Assembly (NCBI GenBank): GCA_012727485.1
Contig: JAAYHF010000123.1
Location: 1-37,655 of the forward strand
Length of the DNA stretch: 37,655 nt
Direction: 5' to 3'
DNA from: Eubacteriaceae bacterium
GTDB taxonomy: Bacteria; Bacillota; Clostridia; Eubacteriales; Anaerofustaceae
The number at the start of each line of letters is the position of its first letter. Positions within the stretch are counted from its first letter, which is position 1. The translations under genes were made by a program, and so were the position numbers. A model generated the notes under the pieces. The model was not told where the DNA came from. It searched no databases and was given only the letters and a program-made list of their open reading frames with translations. Positions 19,957 to 29,068 of this stretch are shown here, in pieces.

Positions 19957-20350
19957 TCGGCGCTTTAATGAGGTGGGCTTCGTTTGATTTCAAAAAAGCG
20001 ATTAGGAAAACAGAGCTTTGCAGAGGGGATTAAGGGTAGGTTTCTCAACATCGGCATACTCACCCGAGAAGCTTACCTAATTACTACAAATCATAATTGT
20101 TATCTTAAAGGGCTATATTGCTCAAAAACAAATCATAAATAAGCAACCGACCCATGATTATAAAAGGCAAAAATCACCACAGTTGAATTTCTCCGAGGAT
20201 TTTTACACTTGACTTTTAAAATATGCTTCCGAAATAGCGATGTCACTATTGCAAACAGCACCTCACATATTATAAGGAAGAAATCCAATCCGTCTTTATT
20301 TAAACGGAAAAAGCCCGTTTATTTCCTTTAAATTACAATGCGGCATTACC

Positions 20351-22837
20351 TCAAATTTCGCTTAACACGCACAGATAGACGGGTATATTATCCTCTCCCG
20401 TATGAACGAGGGTTATTTTATTGCTATATGCCCTTTCCTTACCGCCGATCACCTTACATTCAAAGGAAACGCTTTTGCCGCCGCAGGATTCCTTAAGCTT
20501 TTCGGATAGGCTTATCTCGTCCCGGGCTTCTATCATCTCCTCGAATTTCAAGGGCTTATCCCTGAGTTGGGCCTTTGTGTGGCCCAATATTTCGTGGAAG
20601 GCATCGTTGGAAAACATCAGCTCAATATCGCCGCCTTTTACGGTAAACACTGCGGCTCCCTCGGGAAAGTTATTGAGAACGCCGCTTAGGATAAGCTCTG
20701 CCGAAATGCTTTTCTGCTGTTGCTCGCCCAGCATTTTCACCAGCATACTGTGGGAGGTGGTGTTTTCGCTTACGCAATAAACCAACATTCTCTCCGAAAC
20801 CGTGGCAATGATGCGAACGGAGCATTTAAGATAGGTCTTTTGGGGGCAGTGGGGCAGATCGTAAAACAAATATTCCCCGGTGACTTCCTTTTTTATCCTC
20901 GCCGAATGGTCCAATGCGGCCTTAAGCTCCAAGGCGGAATTTTCATCGAGATGCTCATGCCATTTGATCTCCAAAAGATTTTCCACGCTCATTTCGGGCC
21001 CGAAAACCATGTGGGCATATTGTTCGGAAACCCTTATCATCTCCATTGAGCCGTTATTATATTCGAAAACACAGGCGGCTCCCGAAAAACTGTTGAAAAT
21101 CAGGGTATCAAAGCTGTCCGGATTCCAGAAAAAGCTGTAATCCAGGCCCTGAACCGTCTGCGGAGAGAAAGAAAGCTCCTTTATCCCCGCCCCGCCGCAG
21201 AGAGCTTCGTATTCCGAGGCTACCATCGGACGGGCATATAAATAACCCTGCACATAGGTGCAACCTATGGATTTAAGGAAATCGGCCTGATTCTTTTCCT
21301 CCACGCCCTCCGCCAATACGGTGATTCCAAGCCATTTCGTCATGCGGACGATGGATTCGAGGATATTGCCTCCCCTTTGGGATTCGTCGTCCCCCTCAAG
21401 GAAGCGCATATCCAACTTTACCACCTGGGCGGGTACATTCTTCAGGGTGTTGAGAGAGGAATAGCCGCTGCCGAAGTCGTCTATTTCGAGGGTAAAGCCG
21501 AGGTTTATCAGTTGTTTTACTATTTTTACTATCAGATCCGTGGAAGTGGAAAAGGCGGATTCGGTTATTTCCAAGCGCAATAGGTCCATGGGTATATTGT
21601 ATTCTTCCACAAGCCCCACTATCACATCTATGAAGTCATCGCAAAATATATCGTATCGGGAAACATTCACCGAAACGGGGAGGGGATCTCTCCCCTCGTC
21701 CAGCCATTTACGCAAATAGGCGCAAACCCTTGCCCATACATACTTATCAAGCTCATATACAAAGCCCGTCTGTTCGAAAAGTGAAATAAAATCCCCGGGG
21801 GATATGATGCCCTTTTTCGGATGTTTCCAACGAACCAAGGCTTCTGCCCCTATGAGCTTGCCGTTTTCGTGATTGAATTGGGGCTGAAACCACACCTCAA
21901 ATTGATTTTCCCGAAGGGCCGTTTCCATCTCCGAGGTTATCTGCTGATTTAAAACGAGCTTTTCAAGCATCGGCTCGTCGAAATAGGCCAGATGCTTGTC
22001 GTATCTGCCCTTAACGGACTGCTTTGCTATATAAGCCCTGTCGTAAAGGGCGCTGGCGGGCAGGGAAAGGTCGGTTATGACATATCTGCCTATGCTGAAG
22101 GCGATTATCTGCTGTTCGCTGAGAACAAGCCTGCGGGATCTCAATGCCGCAATCAAATCGAAATCCCTGTATTTTTCCGGATAAAGGAGGGCAAAGTTAT
22201 CCGCGGAGATTCTGCCGGCGACCCCGGAGAGCTTTTCCATCTCCGCCCTTATCGTTATGCCTATCTCCTTGAGGATCTCATCTCCCCTTTCTGCCCCGTA
22301 TTGATCGTTGACAAGCTTGAAATTATCTATGTCAAAACTCGATAAGATATAAAAACCCTCCCGCTTGTCTTTTATCGCATGGGTCACTTTCTCGAAGAAG
22401 GCTTCCCTGTTGAAAACTCCGGTGAGCTTATCCTTTTGAATTGCATTTACTATCGAAGCGGTCTCCCTTAGGGCTATGTTATTTCTGAGACAATGCCTTA
22501 CTATTTCCGGATTGAAGGGTTTTATGATAAAATCGTTCGCCCCCAAAGAAAGGGCTTTTACCCGGGCTTGTTCGTCCTCATTGCCGGTTATTATTATTAT
22601 GGGCAATTGAGCGAAAAGGAAGTTTTCCCTCACCCTGCGAAGCACCTCATAACCGTCAATACCCGGCATTACTATATCCAAAAGCACGGCTGATAAGATT
22701 TTATAATTACGATGAATAAGGGAAAGGGCGTCTTGACCGTTGGAAGCTTCGAGAATATCGTAATCTTCGCGTAAAGTACCCGTGAGCAATTCACGGACAA
22801 TCGCATTATCGTCAACAATCAGAACTTTTCTGGGCAT
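20351..22837 (-). CDS. Response regulator with REC, degenerate GGDEF, EAL and C-terminal PAS-like regions
   Basis: REC: VLIVDDNAIVRELL..LLDIVMPGIDGYE. GGDEF site reads SADNF. EAL: EALVRW, VNVSRYD, EITESAF, IDDFGSGYSSLN, AEGVEE, VQGYLYARP. Confidence 0.92.
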   Translation of the reverse strand: MPRKVLIVDDNAIVRELLTGTLREDYDILEASNGQDALSLIHRNYKILSAVLLDIVMPGIDGYEVLRRVRENFLFAQLPIIIITGNEDEQARVKALSLGANDFIIKPFNPEIVRHCLRNNIALRETASIVNAIQKDKLTGVFNREAFFEKVTHAIKDKREGFYILSSFDIDNFKLVNDQYGAERGDEILKEIGITIRAEMEKLSGVAGRISADNFALLYPEKYRDFDLIAALRSRRLVLSEQQIIAFSIGRYVITDLSLPASALYDRAYIAKQSVKGRYDKHLAYFDEPMLEKLVLNQQITSEMETALRENQFEVWFQPQFNHENGKLIGAEALVRWKHPKKGIISPGDFISLFEQTGFVYELDKYVWARVCAYLRKWLDEGRDPLPVSVNVSRYDIFCDDFIDVIVGLVEEYNIPMDLLRLEITESAFSTSTDLIVKIVKQLINLGFTLEIDDFGSGYSSLNTLKNVPAQVVKLDMRFLEGDDESQRGGNILESIVRMTKWLGITVLAEGVEEKNQADFLKSIGCTYVQGYLYARPMVASEYEALCGGAGIKELSFSPQTVQGLDYSFFWNPDSFDTLIFNSFSGAACVFEYNNGSMEMIRVSEQYAHMVFGPEMSVENLLEIKWHEHLDENSALELKAALDHSARIKKEVTGEYLFYDLPHCPQKTYLKCSVRIIATVSERMLVYCVSENTTSHSMLVKMLGEQQQKSISAELILSGVLNNFPEGAAVFTVKGGDIELMFSNDAFHEILGHTKAQLRDKPLKFEEMIEARDEISLSEKLKESCGGKSVSFECKVIGGKERAYSNKITLVHTGEDNIPVYLCVLSEI

Positions 22838-23060
22838 CGAAGGTATGCTCTCCTAAAGATTGATTCTCTAAACCGAACCTTTTTAATCAATATATCATGT
22901 TTCGACAAGAAACACAATACAATTCAAAAACGCTTCTTTCTATTTTGTTTTTAAAGATATATTTGAATAATTTGCGCATTATATTGAAAAAGCAGAAACA
23001 AAAGATTAAAATGGTTACATATCGGAATAGAAATATTCAGTATTTGAATGGAGGATTGAA

Positions 23061-24056
23061 ATGGAGATCACACCTAAACAGAACTATATGCTTATGCTGG
23101 CGGGGGAAATCCCCGAATATGTTCCTTCCCGCTTCTTCCCCGCTTCCGACAGCGTATCAGAGGAACTGCTCACCCCCGTTTCCGCCCCGCAGGGCACCTA
23201 TGTCACTTCCCTGGGAGTGGAATACACAGGAAGCGCCGACCTGAACATGGGGGCACTGCCCACCCCGGGCAAGATAATCCTGCCGGATATAACCCAATGG
23301 GACAAATACATACACCGCCCCGACACCTCGAACAGGGATTGGGAGGGTTATTATATGGCGCAAACGGAAAGATTCGACCGCGAGAACCGTATGCTCAAAA
23401 TCGGCGGAGGGGATTATTTCTTGACAGCGGTTTCCTTCATGGGCTTTGAAAACACCATTTTGGCCATGTATGAAGAACCCAACGCCCTGCTTGCCATGCT
23501 CGAATATGTTTCGGATTTCTACATTGAGGTGATGAAACAGCAGATCTATTATCTCAAGCCGGACGGGGTGAGTTTGATGGACGACGACTCCGCTTACAGA
23601 ACTCCCTTTTTCTCCGTGGAAATGTACCGTAAATTCTTCAAGCCCTTCCAGAAAAGGCACTGTGATTTAGCCCTGGAAAACAATATGACCATAGAGCGCC
23701 ACGACTGCGGCAAATGCGAACAGTTCATTCCCGATTGGGTTGAAATGGGAGTAAGGGGCTGGAACCCCGCCCAAACCAGCAACGATTTGCCCGCCATAAA
23801 GAAAAGATTTCTTCATAAACTTTCCATAAACGGCGGGTGGGATTCCCAGGGGGAATTAAGCGACCCTATGGTGGATAAAAAGGTGCTAAAAGATGCCTTG
23901 GCCGAATATGTGGACACCTTGGCGCCGGGGGGAGGCTTTGTTTATTCCCCGATGATCAGGGGGGATTTCAAAGATCCGCAGGTGATGGAGCGCAACGAAA
24001 TAATTAAGGATTTCTATTTCGATTACGTAAAGGATTATTATAAAACCCACGCTTGA
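23061..24056 (+). CDS. Uroporphyrinogen decarboxylase-like (MtaA/corrinoid methyltransferase-type) protein
   Basis: UroD-fold family features; ERHDCGKCEQFIPDW resembles the HxCG zinc site of methyltransferase-type members. Confidence 0.8.
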   Translation: MEITPKQNYMLMLAGEIPEYVPSRFFPASDSVSEELLTPVSAPQGTYVTSLGVEYTGSADLNMGALPTPGKIILPDITQWDKYIHRPDTSNRDWEGYYMAQTERFDRENRMLKIGGGDYFLTAVSFMGFENTILAMYEEPNALLAMLEYVSDFYIEVMKQQIYYLKPDGVSLMDDDSAYRTPFFSVEMYRKFFKPFQKRHCDLALENNMTIERHDCGKCEQFIPDWVEMGVRGWNPAQTSNDLPAIKKRFLHKLSINGGWDSQGELSDPMVDKKVLKDALAEYVDTLAPGGGFVYSPMIRGDFKDPQVMERNEIIKDFYFDYVKDYYKTHA

Positions 24057-24341
24057 GAAAACCCTTCTCGCACAAAAGCCGCTTGACGGCACACTCAATC
24101 GAATATCAGACAAAAGCAGGGATAGCTCAATATAAAAGGTAACTTGACGCGGAACAATTATTTAAAACCGATCAAAAAATGCTTTTTATAACCCCCGGGG
24201 GGCTCTGCTTTGATGCGCTAATGTAATTCTAATTTACATTTTTTTGCCGATATGCTAATATATTACAGTGTTAAATCACAACTTTGAGTGAACTCCGGCG
24301 TTTACCCAAGGTTTTATAATGCGGAAAGGAATGGATAAAAT

Positions 24342-25172
24342 ATGGATTACAGAATAGTGGCGGACAGTTCCTGTGACGCAATGGGGGAATTGAAGCAGCA
24401 GCTTCGAATAACCAAGGTTCCCCTTTCGATGAGCTTCGGAGATACGACTTATGTGGACAGCGACGATATGGATATTGACGCATATGTGCAGGCAATGATT
24501 CTCTACGAAGGCAAGACCACCACCGCCTGTCCTTCCCCCGGGGATTACAAAAATGCCTTTATGGGAGAAGGCACCGCCTTCGGAATAACCCTCTCGGGCA
24601 ACCTATCCGGCTCCTATGCCAGCGCAATGGAGGGAAAAGCCCTTGCCGAACAGGAGGGGGCCGATGTTCATGTTTTCGATTCCAAAAGCGCCTCTGCGGG
24701 GCAGACCTTAATCGCCATAAAGATAAAGGAGCTTGCCGAAGCGGGGCTCGATAAGTTGGGCATCATCGAGAAGATCAACCAATACATAAAGGAAATGAAA
24801 ACCTATTTCGTGCTGGACAGTTTGGAAAACTTTATCCGTAACGGCAGAGTTCCCCGGCTGAAGGGAAAGCTCGTCAGCGCCCTGAATATAAAGCAGATAC
24901 TCGGCAGTGACGGGGACGGAAACATCGTACTTTACCACAACTGCAGGGGAATAAACCAAATTGTGGAAAAAATGGCCTCTCTGGTCATCAAAAGCGGCAA
25001 AAACTTTGCCGAAAACAACCTCGTTATAACCCATTGCAGGAATTTGCCCTTGGCAAGCGCCATTAGGGACGCGATAGTTAAAAGTTGCCCCTTCAAACAG
25101 ATATATATGATGCAGACAAGGGGGCTTAGTTCTACTTATGCTTATGAAAAGGGCGTAATACTATCGTTCTGA
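24342..25172 (+). CDS. DegV family fatty-acid-binding protein
   Basis: YRIVADSSCD, TACPSPGDY, LSGNLSGSYASA, FVLDSLENFIRNGRVPRLKG. Confidence 0.95.
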   Translation: MDYRIVADSSCDAMGELKQQLRITKVPLSMSFGDTTYVDSDDMDIDAYVQAMILYEGKTTTACPSPGDYKNAFMGEGTAFGITLSGNLSGSYASAMEGKALAEQEGADVHVFDSKSASAGQTLIAIKIKELAEAGLDKLGIIEKINQYIKEMKTYFVLDSLENFIRNGRVPRLKGKLVSALNIKQILGSDGDGNIVLYHNCRGINQIVEKMASLVIKSGKNFAENNLVITHCRNLPLASAIRDAIVKSCPFKQIYMMQTRGLSSTYAYEKGVILSF

Positions 25173-25198
25173 AAGCTTTGCTTTCAGAACGATAGTAT
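25158..25198. repeat. Perfect 19-bp inverted repeat with TTT loop (hairpin 1), overlapping the degV 3' end
   Basis: ATACTATCGTTCTGAAAGC-TTT-GCTTTCAGAACGATAGTAT; degV stop TGA (25170-25172) is inside the left arm. Confidence 0.98.
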
Positions 25199-25200
25199 GG

Positions 25201-25241
25201 GCAATATGACTAAAAGTATTTTATACTTTTAGTCATATTGC
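25201..25241. repeat. Perfect 19-bp inverted repeat with TTT loop (hairpin 2), 2 nt after hairpin 1
   Basis: GCAATATGACTAAAAGTAT-TTT-ATACTTTTAGTCATATTGC. Confidence 0.98.
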
Positions 25242-25467
25242 TTTAAGGGTGGTGGAATTACCTCTTTTTATGGGTAATGGTTTTATAAATAATCAATACA
25301 TTAAGCTTTTATAATACAGCCAAACGACGGAATTGCATTGTTTCGGCTTGGTATATATACAGGGTTTTGAACTACTCGACGAAGGCGGGGGGAAGGTATG
25401 TGCTGTTGGGCTCGCCTTCTTACGGCTTATATATAGACATATCAAATCACGGCAAAGAGAGATTTTT

Positions 25468-26757
25468 ATGGAAAAACAAGACAAAATAAAGCCTTCGACA
25501 TGGGCGGTGATGCTTATGACAGGGTTGGTGGGACAGCTTTGCTGGAATATCGAGAACCAATGGTTTAACACCTTTGTTTACGCCAAGATAGCGCCCGATC
25601 CCAATATCATATCTTGGATGGTGGCGGCCACGGCTGTAACCCAGGTTATCTCGACGGTTTTTTTCGGCACTTTGAGCGACAGAATGGGCAAGCGCAAGTT
25701 CAATATAGTATGGGGATACTTTATATGGGGAATAACCATAATCCTTTTCGGCACGACCCAATTCCTCTCGGGAAACAAGGCGCTGGGGGCAACCGCGGTG
25801 ATCGCGGCGGACTGCCTGATGACCGTATTCGGCTGTATGGGCTACGATGCGGGTTTTAACCCATGGACGACGGATATTTCCGCCAAAACCAAAAGGGGGG
25901 CAATCGGCGCCATGTGCGCTCTGTTGCCCGTGGTGGCGACCATACTCGGCTCGCTCATCTTCGGCAATATAATAGAAAAAATAGATTATATGCTTTTCTT
26001 CACGGCGATAGGGATTTCCGTCATACTGCTTTCCCTTTTGATGATGATAACGGTAAAGGACTCCGAGGAGCTGAAAGCCGTCGCCGACCCCGGCGGGTTT
26101 TGGCGGCAGTTCGGCAAATTCTTCAATTTCGGCGTTTTAAAGGAAAACCCTCAGCTCAAATGGGTTTTGATTGTTTTTTCCACCTATTTCATCGGCTTTC
26201 AAATGTATTTTTCACATTTGACAAATTACCTAATCTATTCCTTGGGCAATCCCACGGGTAAAGCGGGGGTGATATTTGGCGTAAGCCTTATTTTTGCCAC
26301 TCCCGCCACCATAATCGGCGCGAAGATGATAGATAAAAAGAAATATTATCCAATGATGTATTTTTCCGTTGCCGCCACTGTAATCGGGCTTGTCTGCGCA
26401 GGGGTCTCAAAGAAATTTATCCCGACGGTGATCGGGCTTTTCGGCATAGGAGTGGGATATATGTCGATCTTCCAGACCTTGATGGTATTGCTCAAAAACC
26501 TTTATCCCCGAGGGGCAAAGGGGCAGTACGAGGGATTAAGATGCGTTTTCTATGTCTGCATACCCATGTGCATCGGCACTCCCATCGGTTCGGCCATAAT
26601 CAACTCGACCGGGGTGGAAATGGTGAACGAATACGGCGTGGCGGGTCATGCGGCGAACAACAACATATTCCTCTGGGCGGCGGCATGGATAGCACTGACA
26701 ATCATTCCCATATATTTTGCCGACCGCTCGCAAAGGGCGGAAGGGGAAATGCCGTGA
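25468..26757 (+). CDS. MFS transporter (GPH/SLC45-like)
   Basis: ATG at 25468 with purine-rich SD (AAAGAGAG). Many TM segments; motif GTLSDRMGKRK. The ORF-track start at 25333 is likely too far upstream. Confidence 0.88.
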   Translation: MEKQDKIKPSTWAVMLMTGLVGQLCWNIENQWFNTFVYAKIAPDPNIISWMVAATAVTQVISTVFFGTLSDRMGKRKFNIVWGYFIWGITIILFGTTQFLSGNKALGATAVIAADCLMTVFGCMGYDAGFNPWTTDISAKTKRGAIGAMCALLPVVATILGSLIFGNIIEKIDYMLFFTAIGISVILLSLLMMITVKDSEELKAVADPGGFWRQFGKFFNFGVLKENPQLKWVLIVFSTYFIGFQMYFSHLTNYLIYSLGNPTGKAGVIFGVSLIFATPATIIGAKMIDKKKYYPMMYFSVAATVIGLVCAGVSKKFIPTVIGLFGIGVGYMSIFQTLMVLLKNLYPRGAKGQYEGLRCVFYVCIPMCIGTPIGSAIINSTGVEMVNEYGVAGHAANNNIFLWAAAWIALTIIPIYFADRSQRAEGEMP

Positions 26758-26932
26758 GCTTCCTTTCATCGGGAGCGCCTGCGGGGAAAGTCCCTTTCAT
26801 TAAAAAATGAAATTATGATTTGCAGGCAACGCACAGCCGTTTGCCCTTCGCCTGTAAAAAATACCGAAACATAATAAAAGATTAACATAAGGTTCGCCCA
26901 TTTATAAATGAACCCCTAAAAAAGGAGAAAAC

Positions 26933-27439
26933 ATGAATTGCCTGATTTTACCCTGGAAAGCCGATTATGCCGATGACTTGGCGGCGGCCTTAAACAACAA
27001 GAACATCACCGACAATCTAAGGGACGGCCTTCCCTCCCCCTATACTAAGCAGGACGCCTTGAATTACATTTCCGCAATGCTCGGCGCCGAAAAGGACAGT
27101 CAATATCCCTTCGCCATCACCCTCGAGGGGCAAGCGGTGGGGAGCATCAGCGCCTCCCGCCAGAGCAACATACACAGCCGCACGGCGGAAATCGGCTATT
27201 ATGTAGCTCAACCTTATTGGGGAAAGGGCATCTGCACCTCAGCCGTCGGACAGTTGGCCGAATTCATTTTCACCAACACCGATATTATCCGCCTTTTCGC
27301 CCAGCCCTTTGCGGACAACGCCGCTTCCTGCCGCGTGTTGGAAAAATGCGGTTTTATTTGCGAGGGCATATTGAGAAAAAACGCCGTTAAAAACGGGGTC
27401 GTGCGGGATATGAAAATGTACGCTTTATTAAGGGATTAA
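26933..27439 (+). CDS. GNAT N-acetyltransferase (RimJ/RimL-like)
   Basis: EIGYYVAQPYWGKGICTSAV, NAASCRVLEKCGFICEGILR. Confidence 0.92.
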   Translation: MNCLILPWKADYADDLAAALNNKNITDNLRDGLPSPYTKQDALNYISAMLGAEKDSQYPFAITLEGQAVGSISASRQSNIHSRTAEIGYYVAQPYWGKGICTSAVGQLAEFIFTNTDIIRLFAQPFADNAASCRVLEKCGFICEGILRKNAVKNGVVRDMKMYALLRD

Positions 27440-27453
27440 TCATTCGATATGAT

Positions 27454-27484
27454 AAAACGGCGGTGTTGATACCGCCGTTTTTTT
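27454..27484 (+). terminator. Rho-independent terminator after GNAT gene
   Basis: AAACGGCGGT-gttgat-ACCGCCGTTT followed by TTTT. Confidence 0.9.
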
Positions 27485-27563
27485 GTTGATAGATCAATCG
27501 GGCTTTTAAGGCAAGCCCCGCAATGGTTTTATGGGGGCTAATATCGGGAAGAAAGCCCCTCCC

Positions 27564-28226
27564 CTACTTAATCACCTCGTATTTAAGTTGTATATAGGAA
27601 TCCTCAAGGGTATTGGCTTCCAAAAGCCGCAGGGGTCTGATAAGGGAAAGTTGCAGGGGGCTTGTTATAGCCTGCCCGTCTATTATGCTCGGGGTATCTT
27701 TGCCGCCCACCAAAACGGGAGCGACGACTATATTCACGAAATCAAAGAGATTTTCCCTTAAAAATGCGCCGTTGAGGGTGCCGCCGCTTTGGACGGTGAG
27801 CCGCTCCACCCCCTTTTCGTAAAGCATCTCCAACATATCCGCAAGGCTCAATTTCCCGCTGTAGGGCAACATCACAATGTTATCGAACTTTTCACAAAGA
27901 GCATGGGCGGGGTGGGAAGGGTTGTTAGTGACGACGAAGAACCTCTCGGAAATACGGGCATAATACTCAACCCCATGCTCGTTCAAATGGGGAAGATTGT
28001 CCACGGCGATGAAGCTCACCCCCCATTTATCCCCGAAGGGTCTTTCGTTTGCCCCCACCTTCGCCATCACCCTGCCCGTGTTGAGGGAATAGCAGTCGGT
28101 GGTTTGCTCTATTTCGTAATATTGATGAAGCCCCTCCTTGATGTGGGGAATATTGCACCAATCCCTGTCCACATCGAGTTCATCGGAGGAGCCGCTGTTT
28201 ATCTTGCCGTCCAAGGACATGAGCAT
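27564..28226 (-). CDS. RibD C-terminal domain / dihydrofolate reductase-fold protein
   Basis: MLMSLDGKI, LTVQSGGTLNGAFL, VNIVVAPVLVGGKDTPSI. Confidence 0.85.
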   Translation of the reverse strand: MLMSLDGKINSGSSDELDVDRDWCNIPHIKEGLHQYYEIEQTTDCYSLNTGRVMAKVGANERPFGDKWGVSFIAVDNLPHLNEHGVEYYARISERFFVVTNNPSHPAHALCEKFDNIVMLPYSGKLSLADMLEMLYEKGVERLTVQSGGTLNGAFLRENLFDFVNIVVAPVLVGGKDTPSIIDGQAITSPLQLSLIRPLRLLEANTLEDSYIQLKYEVIK

Positions 28227-28265
28227 AAAAGCGTTACGATCGGTTTTCTTCCCATTTCCAACCGC

Positions 28266-28694
28266 TTAAAGCTTATAAAAAGCAAGCAGGCAGAGGCTCG
28301 AAAGCACCAAAAAACAAAAGCCCGTTAAAAGCACGGGTTTTGCGGGTACATTGGCCCTGTGCCTGTTCTTTTTATATTCGTGGAAGGGTTCGTCTTTTTT
28401 CAGCTTGTCCTCGTAATCCTTATTTATCAGATAGGAAAACTTGCGGGAAGCGTAGGTAAAGGCATCGAAAAAGCCGTCATTGGCAATGACAATCACAAGC
28501 CCCGTTACGATATAAAGCATTGCGGGAATAAAGCTCGCATCGCAAAGGACGAAGAAAGTTTTATTGATTTCCCCCTGCGAAAATGCCCCCCCGAAGATCG
28601 CATAGATAAGGAAAAAGACAGCTCCGAGGGCAAAAAGGACGGCGTAGGCTTTTTTATGGTCAGCTTTGTTTGCGGTTTTGTTTTCTTTGTTCAA
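28266..28694 (-). CDS. Small membrane protein, DUF3899-like
   Basis: Two N-terminal TM helices, FFDAFTYASRKFSYL motif, C-terminal TM helix. Confidence 0.7.
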   Translation of the reverse strand: MNKENKTANKADHKKAYAVLFALGAVFFLIYAIFGGAFSQGEINKTFFVLCDASFIPAMLYIVTGLVIVIANDGFFDAFTYASRKFSYLINKDYEDKLKKDEPFHEYKKNRHRANVPAKPVLLTGFCFLVLSSLCLLAFYKL

Positions 28695-29007
28695 TGTTTG
28701 CTCCGATAATAAATTTTCTCATGTATTCTATACCATTTTTCGCCCCTTTGTCAATCGCGCGCCGATTGTTAAGGTTTAAAACAAATTAAAAGAAAATTCG
28801 GTAAAATTCCAAAGTAACCGAATTATTTATGGGCTGTTTTGTTTTCCTCTTATGTGCTGTTTTCCGCTAAATCCTCGGACAGGGGAAGGGCTTCGGGCAG
28901 TAAGCAAGACTGTTTCAGCCGTAAGTTCGCTTGTATCTCTTTGCCCCTTTTATTTACCCTTACTGCCGAAGCAATTTTGAGATAATGCGCCGAAGTCCTC
29001 TTCTTTA

Positions 29008-29036
29008 TTTACAAATTCGCCCATGGGGAGTATAAT
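29008..29036 (+). promoter_or_regulatory. Putative sigma-A promoter of serine-hydrolase/GNAT fusion gene
   Basis: TTTACA-N17-TATAAT ending about 32 nt before the ATG. Confidence 0.65.
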
Positions 29037-29068
29037 GATTACAATACTATTCAAGAATCGGAGAAATA

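Noticed and set aside
25333-25467. N-terminal extension of the MFS ORF
   Set aside because: No SD at the upstream ATG; soluble Gly-rich stretch precedes the canonical MEKQDKIKPSTW start.
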